DNA from: Chondromyces crocatus
Lineage (GTDB): Bacteria; Myxococcota_A; Polyangia; Polyangiales; Polyangiaceae
Direction: 5' to 3'
DNA: 64,000 bases
NCBI RefSeq assembly: GCF_001189295.1
Contig: NZ_CP012159.1
Span: 7,557,001 to 7,621,000 of the forward strand
Both the position numbers and the translations under genes were made by a program. A model generated the notes under the pieces. The model was given only the letters and a program-made list of their open reading frames with translations. It had not been told where the DNA came from and did not search any database. Of the stretch, positions 24,938 through 30,249 are shown piece by piece; position 1 is the first letter of the stretch; each line of letters starts with the position of its first letter.

Positions 24938-25034
24938 GCGGACGAAGGTTGTACCTGGGATGCGCGGGACTGAACCCGCAAGCCACCCATGGGGCAGCCA
25001 ACCGTTAAATGGTAACCCAGACACTCCGGCCCGC
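24938..25034 (-). ncRNA. Y RNA-like element 8 with a tRNA-like apical domain
   Basis: Lower stem GCGGGC/GTCCGC, upper stem GTGTCTGGG/CCCAGGTAC, motif CGGGCCG-N9-GGTTACC. The loop holds a D-like arm (CCA...TGG), an anticodon-like arm GCTGC-CCCATGG-GTGGC (CAT, C33) and a T arm GCGGG-TTCAGT-CCCGC with a 6-nt loop. There is no separate acceptor stem, so the Y upper stem takes its place. Confidence 0.65.
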
Positions 25035-25036
25035 GG

Positions 25037-25108
25037 CGCCCCCGAGGAGGATCGAACTCCCCTCACCTGATCGACAATCAGGCTGCTTCACCAGATGCAT
25101 ACGAGGGC
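25037..25108 (-). tRNA. tRNA-Asp (GTC), copy 3
   Basis: Same sequence as copies 1 and 2 by eye: acceptor GCCCTCG/CGGGGGC, loop TTGTCGA, discriminator G. Confidence 0.9.
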
Positions 25109-25123
25109 AAACAAAGACATTGG

Positions 25124-25248
25124 AGCCACCGGCGGGAGTCGAACCCGCGACCACCTCGTGGGAAACGATAACCGTCCTCATCCGGCCCGGATCGGGCGAT
25201 TTGTTCGAAGACGGGTTCAGGTGCTCTACCAGACTGAGCTACAGCGGC
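25124..25248 (-). tRNA. tRNA-Gly (CCC or TCC) with inserted Y RNA module
   Basis: Acceptor GCCGCTG/CGGTGGC, D arm GCTC-AGTCTGGTA-GAGC, T arm GCGGG-TTCGACT-CCCGC, discriminator T as in glycine tRNAs. Insert 25167-25214: CCGTCTTC/GAGGACGG and GCCCG/CGGGC, motif CGGGCCG-N9-GGTTATC. The anticodon arm around TCGTTTCCCACGA is weak and can be read as CCC or TCC, both glycine. Confidence 0.65.
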
Positions 25249-25278
25249 GTGTCGGTCCGGCGCGTGCCGAACCTGGCG

Positions 25279-25347
25279 GGGGGTGAAGGAATCGAACCCT
25301 CTCGCAGGAGTTTTGGAGGCTCCGCGGTCACCATGACTCTACTCCCC
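25279..25347 (-). tRNA. tRNA-Trp (CCA)
   Basis: Anticodon stem GGAGC/ACTCC with loop CTCCAAA, D arm GTC-ATGGT-GAC, T arm GAGGG-TTCGATT-CCTTC. The acceptor GGGGAGT/TCACCCC has two mismatches, so the ends are approximate. Confidence 0.7.
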
Positions 25348-25356
25348 AGACGTGAG

Positions 25357-25447
25357 CGCCCCCCGAGGAGGCTCGAACTCTACTCACCTGTCGAACTCCC
25401 CTCACCTGATCGACCGTCAGGCTGCTTCACCAGATGCATAGGAGGGC
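25357..25447 (-). pseudogene. Degenerate tRNA-Asp copy 4 with duplicated T arm
   Basis: Acceptor GCCCTCC/GGGGGGC, anticodon loop CGGTCGA (U33 lost). The T-arm region is duplicated (about 19 bp, two GAGTTCGA cores), so a normal cloverleaf is impossible. It still occupies the position of the aspartate gene in the repeated unit. Confidence 0.75.
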
Positions 25448-25454
25448 AAAAGAG

Positions 25455-25582
25455 CGCCGCCGGCGGGACTCGAACCCGCGCCTCCACGGTTACAGCGTGG
25501 CGTTAACCGTCCTCTTTCGGCCCGCGACCGGGCAAGGATGCGAAGACGGCGACTGTCGCTCTGCCAGTTGAGCTACAGCGGC
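25455..25582 (-). tRNA. tRNA-Tyr (GTA) with inserted Y RNA module
   Basis: The cleanest chimera. Acceptor GCCGCTG/CGGCGGC, D arm GCTC-AACTGGCA-GAGC, short linker, Y module (25502-25549: CCGTCTTC/GAGGACGG, GCCCG-GTCG-CGGGC, motif CGGGCCG-N9-GGTTAAC). Then anticodon arm CCACG-CTGTAAC-CGTGG and T arm GCGGG-TTCGAGT-CCCGC. It lacks the long variable arm usual for bacterial tyrosine tRNA. A normal tRNA-Tyr exists at 28537. Confidence 0.8.
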
Positions 25583-25588
25583 ATGGTC

Positions 25589-25660
25589 GGAGCTTTCGGT
25601 AACCATTCACCATCGGCCCGGAACGGGCGCACTGCGGCAGATGGAGGATTGAAAAGCTCC
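25589..25660 (-). ncRNA. Y RNA-like element 11, closed form without a tRNA body
   Basis: Outer stem GGAGCTTT/AAAGCTCC encloses an upper stem CCATCTGCC/GGTGAATGG (one mismatch) and a lower stem GCCCG-TTC-CGGGC. Motif CGGGCCG-N9-GGTTACC. This is the inserted-module topology on a plain helix between tRNA-Arg and tRNA-Tyr. Confidence 0.7.
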
Positions 25661-25662
25661 GG

Positions 25663-25733
25663 AGCCCCCGGAGGGAGTCGAACCCACCCGTACCGGTTTA
25701 GGAAACCGGCCCCTCTCCGATCGGATCGGGGGC
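25663..25733 (-). tRNA. tRNA-Arg (CCT)
   Basis: Acceptor GCCCCCG/CGGGGGC, anticodon stem CCGGT/ACCGG with loop TTCCTAA, T loop TTCGACT. The D arm is a self-complementary hairpin (TCCGATCGGA). Confidence 0.85.
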
Positions 25734-25737
25734 AGAG

Positions 25738-25842
25738 AGCGGAGTATTGGAGTCGAACCAAGATAACCGTTCCTCGTCGGCCCGCGGGCGGGCAAGGGGA
25801 GAAGAACGGAAGCAACGCCACCCAGATGTGGCAATACCCCGC
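25738..25842 (-). ncRNA. Anticodon-less tRNA-like RNA with Y RNA module
   Basis: Acceptor GCGGGGTA/TACTCCGC, D-like arm GCCAC-ATCTGG-GTGGC, Y module (25762-25809: CCGTTCTTC/GAGGAACGG, GCCCG-CCCG-CGGGC, motif CGGGCCG-N9-GGTTATC) and T arm TTGG-TTCGACT-CCAA. The Y module directly replaces the anticodon arm. The upper stem differs from the other inserts by a compensated extra pair. Confidence 0.75.
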
Positions 25843-26084
25843 AGAAGGAGAGCCCCGTCTCCGGGTCCCTCGCACGAACCACACTCCTCCCGGAGACCGC
25901 TCTCCCCCGACAGGAGAGCAGTCCCTGGACGTCTCGACGTGGCTGCCAGAAGGCTCCCTTGGATTGGCTGCGCCTCACGGAGCAGAAACCTTCGGGAACT
26001 CGAGAACCGAAGCCCTCGCTGACGGCCGACCTGGCCAGCACCCCGCCCCCTCCTGCCGACCACACCTCACGGGGTAGCGACCAT
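25843..26084. other. Spacer between ro60 and the Y/tRNA block, with hairpins
   Basis: No gene. A long interrupted stem pairs GAGAGC and TCTCCGGG with CCCGGAGA and GCTCTC (25847-25906). A second hairpin, CTTCGG/CCGAAG, lies at 25989-26011. These may be processing or termination structures; they lack the Y motif. Confidence 0.5.
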
Positions 26085-26209
26085 CGGGAGCGTAGGGGGC
26101 AGAGCCCCCTGATTCGGCAGCCGGCCCTGCCGGCCGGGAGCGTAGGGGGCAGAGGCCCCTGATTTGGCAGCCGGCCCTGCCGGCCTAGTTGGTAGCCGGC
26201 CCTGCCGGT
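26085..26209. repeat. Two tandem 50-bp hairpin repeats plus a partial third
   Basis: Units 26085-26134 and 26135-26184 differ at about two positions. A third partial copy of the last 16 bases (26194-26209) lies inside the end of ro60. Each unit has hairpins GGGGGC/GCCCCC and GGCAG/CTGCC. They could form the ro60 terminator or RNA-stability structures. Confidence 0.85.
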
Positions 26210-27891
26210 GCCGACGTGTCGGCCCGGGAGAAGTCGGCCATCACCCGGGGGGCAGCGGCGTCGAAGCCCACCACGTCGAGCATGCCGGGGTCGGACGGGT
26301 CGGCGATGGTGAATCGCGTCGCCGTCATACCCACCACGATCAGCCGCGCGGGGCGGCCCATCGCCTGCCGGTAGTCGCGGAGAGCCTGGAACGGGTGCAC
26401 GTTGCCCGCCCAGGTCTCGTTGTCCGTGTAGACGACGAAGGTGTCGACCTCGATCTTGTTCTTCTGCGCCCAGATCATCGGCAGGGCGCAGTCGGTGCCG
26501 CCGAACGGCAGGCCGTCCACGGCCTTGAGCACGTCGTCGAGCCGCTGCTTCGGCGAGATGCCGAGAGGCCGGAGCCCCTCGACGCCCTTCGAAGAGAACG
26601 GGGCCGACAGGCCCTGACCCGAGGCGAAGCCCACCGCGGTGAAGGCCGGCTCGAGGCGCGCCGTGGCCATGGCCATGGCGGCGCTCGCGACCCGTGGGGT
26701 GAGGCCCGGGACGCCGGCGATGGTGCCGCAGGTCATGGACCCGGACACGTCGAGGGCGAGGAGGTGCTTCTTCCCCGTGGGCTCCATGGCCTGGAACGCC
26801 AGGTAGAAGGCCTCGTTCAGCGCGTCGACGATCTCCCGGGCCGGGGTCCAGGAGAGGGCGTTGGCGCGCTTCTGCGCCCGCTCACCGTGGCCCTGCTCGT
26901 AGACCTTGAGGGCCGAGAGCAGCGCCACCGGATGGACGCGCGCCTTGCGGAGCCGGTCCTTGTCGACGAGCTGCTGCGCGACCTTGCGGGCCGCGTCGCT
27001 GCCCGGGACGAGGAGGCCGACGGCGGTCATCTTGCCGAGGTTCCGGACGAGTGCGGTCTGAGGCATGTGCTCGAGGAGCGCCGCCCAGACCTCGGGGTCG
27101 TTCTTCCACTCGGTGAGGAGCATCTCGTGGGTGAAGCGGTGCTGCCGGATGAGGGCCAGCACCTGCTTGCGGTTCGTGGACGCGCGGAGCGCCTCGAAGC
27201 CGCGCACGAGCTCCGGCAGCGAAGCGGGGCTCAGCGCCCCTCCCTTCGCCGTCTCCTTGGCCATGCCGTCCAGGCCCTGGGTGATCCAGCGGAAGAGCGC
27301 AGCCTGCTCGGGCGTGCGGGCCACCGGGTGCGACAGGCGCAGCAGGTCGCGGTGGCTCCAGCCGTCACGCTGCTGGTACTTGATGGCCTGGTAAGCGAGG
27401 GCCTCGGCAGGCTTGTCGAGGTACCAGCCGGCAACCGCGTTACGGAGGCCGCGGCCCCACCGGCGGAACCCCTCCACCGCGCGGGCGAAGTGGAAGAGGT
27501 CGGTGCCGGTACGGCAGACGAGCGGGAGGGCCTGCAGCGCGGCCTTGCGCGTCTCGAGCTGCGCGTCGCCGGCCGCCATGGCGAGGGCGAAGAGCGCGGG
27601 CTCGTTCTTGGGCGCGCGGCCGGAGGTGCTGATCTCGACGAGCCGCTTCACGGTGCGCGCGCCGTCGGACGCGAGGCATGCCTGGACGGCGCGGGCGTTG
27701 TCGACGGTGAGGGCCTGCTCGGAGGCGTAGTAGGTGCCGCCGTCGGCGCCGAGGATGAGCCAGCGGTCGAGTCGCGACCAGTCATCGAGCGCAAAGACGA
27801 AGCCACCGGCGCTGTTCTGGACCTGCTCGGGCAGGGCCTTCTCCCGCTGGCGAGTGAAGAGCGAAGCGAAATGCTGAAGATAGTTGGCCAT
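26185..27891 (-). CDS. rsr: Ro60/Rsr: TROVE-domain RNA-binding protein with vWA domain
   Basis: 568 residues from the ATG at 27891, which has a GGAGGT ribosome site 6 nt upstream. Residues 1-350 are the TROVE HEAT-like ring that binds misfolded RNA ends and Y RNAs (DDWSRLDRWLILGADGGTYYA; HFARAVEGFRRWGRGLRNAV; KYQQRDGWSHRDLLRL). The C-terminal part is a von Willebrand A fold with an intact MIDAS (LLALDVSGSM; VYTDNETWAGN). Full length for bacterial Ro60. In known bacteria Ro60 works with Y RNAs, nucleases and RNA-repair enzymes. Here it is embedded in a tRNA array full of Y motifs, with one free Y element in its leader (27933-27998). Its last codons overlap the GC-rich repeats downstream. Confidence 0.96.
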   Translation of the reverse strand: MANYLQHFASLFTRQREKALPEQVQNSAGGFVFALDDWSRLDRWLILGADGGTYYASEQALTVDNARAVQACLASDGARTVKRLVEISTSGRAPKNEPALFALAMAAGDAQLETRKAALQALPLVCRTGTDLFHFARAVEGFRRWGRGLRNAVAGWYLDKPAEALAYQAIKYQQRDGWSHRDLLRLSHPVARTPEQAALFRWITQGLDGMAKETAKGGALSPASLPELVRGFEALRASTNRKQVLALIRQHRFTHEMLLTEWKNDPEVWAALLEHMPQTALVRNLGKMTAVGLLVPGSDAARKVAQQLVDKDRLRKARVHPVALLSALKVYEQGHGERAQKRANALSWTPAREIVDALNEAFYLAFQAMEPTGKKHLLALDVSGSMTCGTIAGVPGLTPRVASAAMAMATARLEPAFTAVGFASGQGLSAPFSSKGVEGLRPLGISPKQRLDDVLKAVDGLPFGGTDCALPMIWAQKNKIEVDTFVVYTDNETWAGNVHPFQALRDYRQAMGRPARLIVVGMTATRFTIADPSDPGMLDVVGFDAAAPRVMADFSRADTSAPAGPATN

Positions 27892-27932
27892 GATGACACC
27901 TCCGGCCCGCCCGGATGGGCGAGGCGAGATTG

Positions 27933-27998
27933 GGACGGATGAATGCATGGCCTCGGGATTAGCCACCCAAAGGATAACCGAGGCCTCACGACCCGTCC
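27933..27998 (-). ncRNA. Y RNA-like element 13 in the ro60 leader
   Basis: Between tRNA-His and ro60. Perfect upper stem GGCCTCGG/CCGAGGCC with a loop starting TTATCC, short lower stem GGACGG/CCGTCC, motif CGGGTCG-N9-GGTTATC. Its end lies 42 nt from the ro60 start codon. Ro genes in other bacteria often have their Y RNA next to them. Confidence 0.75.
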
Positions 27999-28000
27999 GG

Positions 28001-28073
28001 GTGGACGTACGGGAATCGAACCCGCCTTCGCAGGGTCACAACCTGCCCTCTTCACCAGATGAGTAACGCCCAC
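28001..28073 (-). tRNA. tRNA-His (GTG)
   Basis: Eight-pair acceptor GTGGGCGT/ACGTCCAC, including the histidine-specific G-1:C73 pair. Anticodon stem GCAGG/CCTGC with loop TTGTGAC, T loop TTCGATT. Well formed. Confidence 0.95.
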
Positions 28074-28093
28074 AGAACCAATCACACACACAG

Positions 28094-28166
28094 TGGGTCG
28101 CCCTGGGATCGAACCAGGTTGACGGGATTTTCACCCCCGCGCAATCACCAGACTTGCTCACGACCC
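28094..28166 (-). tRNA. tRNA-Phe (GAA)
   Basis: Acceptor GGGTCGT/GCGACCC, anticodon stem CGGGG/TCCCG with loop GTGAAAA, T arm CCTGG-TTCGATC-CCAGG, discriminator A. Confidence 0.9.
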
Positions 28167-28180
28167 ATGCACACACAGAG

Positions 28181-28252
28181 TGACCCGTGGGGGAGTCGAA
28201 CCCCCGTTGCCGACTTGAAAGACCGGCATCCTGACCGCTGGATGAACGGGCC
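28181..28252 (-). tRNA. tRNA-Glu (TTC), first copy
   Basis: Acceptor GGCCCGT/ACGGGTC, anticodon stem CCGGT/GTCGG with loop CTTTCAA, T arm CGGGG-TTCGACT-CCCCC. A second canonical copy is at 31619. Confidence 0.9.
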
Positions 28253-28260
28253 TGGAACGG

Positions 28261-28332
28261 AGCCCTCTCCCGGAATCGAACCGGGATCACCTACTTACGG
28301 GGTAGGAGCTCTGACCATTGAGCTACGAGGGC
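28261..28332 (-). tRNA. tRNA-Thr (CGT)
   Basis: Acceptor GCCCTCG/AGAGGGC (last pair mismatched), anticodon stem CCTAC/GTAGG with loop CCCGTAA (C33), T arm CCCGG-TTCGATT-CCGGG, discriminator T. Confidence 0.85.
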
Positions 28333-28360
28333 GCAGAGCCTGACCAGGACAGGCTCTCGG

Positions 28361-28432
28361 CTTCAACGGGGGGAGTCGAACCCCCAACCTTCCGCTTAAC
28401 AGGCGGTCGCTCTGCCATTGAGCTACGTTGAA
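28361..28432 (-). tRNA. tRNA-Asn (GTT)
   Basis: Acceptor TTCAACG/CGTTGAA, D arm GCTC-AATGGCA-GAGC, anticodon loop CTGTTAA, T loop TTCGACT, discriminator G. Followed by a hairpin AGAGCCTG/CAGGCTCT (28336-28357) and preceded by a perfect 8-bp hairpin GGGGCGCA/TGCGCCCC (28439-28457). Confidence 0.93.
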
Positions 28433-28494
28433 ACGAGGGGGGCGCATGGTGCGCCCCACTCAATTCGCGTGAGATCGGGTTGTCAGAGATCAGG

Positions 28495-28512
28495 GCGGAG
28501 ACGAGTCTCCGC
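28495..28512. terminator. Perfect hairpin 3' of tRNA-Tyr
   Basis: GCGGAGAC-GA-GTCTCCGC, 8-bp stem, about 25 nt beyond the 3' end of tRNA-Tyr. There is no U tract, so it may be a processing rather than a termination signal. Confidence 0.35.
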
Positions 28513-28536
28513 GATGGCCCACCAGAGGCAGGCCGG

Positions 28537-28616
28537 TGTGGACGGGAGGATTCGAACCTCCACAGCCGAAGCGGGCGGGTTACAGCCGCTTGAGCTCACC
28601 AGTGCTCAGCATCCAC
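28537..28616 (-). tRNA. tRNA-Tyr (GTA), canonical
   Basis: Acceptor GTGGATG/CGTCCAC, anticodon loop CTGTAAC, long bacterial tyrosine variable arm (CCG-CTT-CGG), T arm GGAGG-TTCGAAT-CCTCC, discriminator A. Confidence 0.93.
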
Positions 28617-29133
28617 GTACTGCGTACCATTCAGGTGCCTTCCGGCCCCCTACGTTCCCGTTGGTCACTCCCCCGTCTCCCAAGGGAGCGACCCACCAAG
28701 GACCTGCCGCAAATGCCCCTCCTGCCATGACTGGCGGGAAGCGACGGCCAGGGACCTGAAGGAATTCAGGGCCTGACGAACTCGCGGACCGGATTCCTCG
28801 TTCGAGGGGTTCCGTGCCTCAGGCGCAAGCCTGAAACGACAGAGGCCGCCTCGGGTCTTCCCCGGGCGGCCTCCGCAGACATCCAGAAGGACGCCCGCCT
28901 ATGCCGTTCGGGGGTTTCTCATTCTCTCGATCGGGCTCAGATACAAACCCGACTGCAACATGGACCGACGAGGGTCGAAGCGCCCCTCGATGCCTGCGCA
29001 GGCACCGCTCACCGTCTCTCGAGAGAGAGCATCGGTATGACAGGCGTCGAGCTGCACGAAGAACAGCTCGCTCCACCTCTGTCGGCGCTGCCGACTGTCG
29101 CCTCGCGTATCCACCGTCGTCACCTCTCCATTC
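28617..29133 (-). other. Leader of the tRNA-Tyr-to-ro60 transcript (no gene)
   Basis: About 510 nt between a candidate promoter and tRNA-Tyr. Contains a GC hairpin at 28842-28873 (GAGGCCGCC/GGCGGCCTC) within a 46-bp stretch (28829-28874) that recurs exactly at 29605-29650. No credible reading frame seen. Confidence 0.5.
28842..28873. terminator. Leader hairpin A (terminator- or attenuator-like)
   Basis: Nine-pair stem GAGGCCGCC/GGCGGCCTC with an inner GGG/CCC. It lies between promoter 1 and the tRNAs it would serve, so it could attenuate them. No strong U tract on the minus strand. Confidence 0.45.
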
Positions 29134-29161
29134 TATTTACCTCACCCGATTCAGAAGTCAA
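29134..29161 (-). promoter_or_regulatory. Candidate sigma-70-type promoter 1
   Basis: Minus-strand TTGACT and TAAATA with a 16-bp spacer, in an AT-rich stretch unusual for this DNA. A near-identical arrangement is at 29906-29933. Confidence 0.6.
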
Positions 29162-29266
29162 CCATTTTATTTTCAATCGTCGAACTCATTTATCGTTTCA
29201 ATCAACAACTCCTGGACGCAGACGCACGATGCCGTGCGCAGCCTCTCTCGATGGGAGGGAGGTCGG

Positions 29267-29338
29267 TACCGGGAGCAGCGCTCGAACCTGCCCCGAAGGC
29301 TTCAGAGACCGCCAATCGACAGATTAGACGATCCCGGC
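29267..29338 (-). tRNA. tRNA-Gln (CTG)
   Basis: Acceptor GCCGGGA/TCCCGGT (terminal G-U), anticodon loop CTCTGAA with a weak stem, T loop TTCGAGC with one mismatch in the T stem, discriminator A. Diverged, but it is the only glutamine tRNA seen in the array. Confidence 0.65.
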
Positions 29339-29342
29339 AGGG

Positions 29343-29415
29343 TGGATCCGGGAGGACTCGAACCTCCACACTTCCGCTTAAGAGGCGGTTGCTCTGACCA
29401 TTGAGCCACGGATCC
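29343..29415 (-). tRNA. tRNA-Lys (CTT)
   Basis: Acceptor GGATCCG/CGGATCC, D arm GCTC-AATGGTCA-GAGC, anticodon loop CTCTTAA, T arm GGAGG-TTCGAGT-CCTCC, discriminator A. Canonical. Confidence 0.93.
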
Positions 29416-29905
29416 AGTCGCGGAGAGCCATCTCCGCCTTGCTTGTGAGAAACAAGCCAGGGGACGCCCGCGAGGTGCGGGGCAAGGGCGGGTGGGAGGC
29501 GGCGCGCCTCCGCGGCACAACACACCCGGCCCACGGCCGCGCGATTGCGCCTCGACACCCACGGTGTCCATGATTGCCCGAGTGCTCCGCGATCCAGGAC
29601 GTGAGCCTGAAACGACAGAGGCCGCCTCGGGTCTTCCCCGGGCGGCCTCCACCAACATCCGTGAATGGATGTCGGCCTATGCCGTCAGAGGTACCCTCTT
29701 CTGCTCCGGGAGCATGCTGAACCGATGCCCGCCGGATAGACGAAACCCACCGCCACGAGTGCAGTCCGCCTTGGCCCCTTCGGGGGCGCCGGCGCACCGC
29801 ACCACAGGCTGCCCCGAGGGCAACCCGCGCCGTGTCTGGCGATTGTCTCCGCGAACATCGCCGCGGCTGTCTTTCAGGACGTTCATCATCGTCTTCTGCC
29901 CAATC
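29416..29905 (-). other. Leader of the tRNA-Lys(CTT)/Gln transcript (no gene)
   Basis: No gene seen. Carries the second copy of the 46-bp GC-hairpin segment (29605-29650) between promoter 2 and tRNA-Lys, mirroring the other leader. Confidence 0.5.
29618..29649. terminator. Leader hairpin B (copy of hairpin A)
   Basis: GAGGCCGCC/GGCGGCCTC, identical to 28842-28873 including flanks. Lies between promoter 2 and tRNA-Lys(CTT). Confidence 0.45.
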
Positions 29906-29933
29906 CATTTACTCCATTCGCCACCAGAGTCAA
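29906..29933 (-). promoter_or_regulatory. Candidate sigma-70-type promoter 2
   Basis: Minus-strand TTGACT, 16-bp spacer, TAAATG, in an AT-rich stretch. Same layout as promoter 1. Confidence 0.55.
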
Positions 29934-30011
29934 TCTCAATTTTCATTCGCCAGTCTCATCTTCAATCGTTTTTACAGCTAGTTTCCGATTGAATGATACA
30001 ACTTTCCCGGC

Positions 30012-30035
30012 AAGTGGACCTCTGGGAGGTCACTT
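30012..30035. terminator. Inverted repeat 3' of the degenerate Glu-like tRNA
   Basis: About 11-pair stem (AAGTG.ACCTC with GAGGT.CACTT) located 18 nt past the tRNA-like gene at 30053. U-rich only on the plus-strand side, so direction is unclear. Confidence 0.35.
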
Positions 30036-30052
30036 TTGGGAGAGCCGCTCGG

Positions 30053-30130
30053 CCTCGGGGCAGGACTCGAACCTGCTTCTGCAACCTCGAAAGGAAGCAG
30101 CCCTGACCGACTGGACGAACCTGGGTCGAG
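30053..30130 (-). pseudogene. Degenerate tRNA-like gene (Glu-type loop)
   Basis: D arm GTCC-AGTCGGTCA-GGGC and T arm GCAGG-TTCGAGT-CCTGC are good, and an anticodon loop CTTTCGA (TTC) can be read. I cannot form an acceptor stem and the anticodon stem is interrupted. Probably a decayed tRNA-Glu; ends approximate. Confidence 0.5.
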
Positions 30131-30177
30131 ACTGTCTGGATTCACCCTTCCCTCTTCATACACACCTCGTTCTCCGG

Positions 30178-30249
<72 letters not shown>

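Noticed and set aside
22221-25506. Many short reading frames rich in phrases like GFEPP or SNPH across the tRNA array
   Set aside because: These are translations of tRNA genes (the T loop reads as S-N-P or E-P), a familiar false-gene pattern.
24159-25582. Inserts in tRNAs as group I or archaeal-type introns
   Set aside because: They lie between the D arm and anticodon stem rather than in the anticodon loop, are only about 48 nt, lack group I core elements, and share a motif with free Y elements.
28439-28457. GGGGCGCA/TGCGCCCC hairpin as a Y element
   Set aside because: It lacks the CGGGYCG-N9-GGTTANC motif and is a simple 8-bp hairpin.
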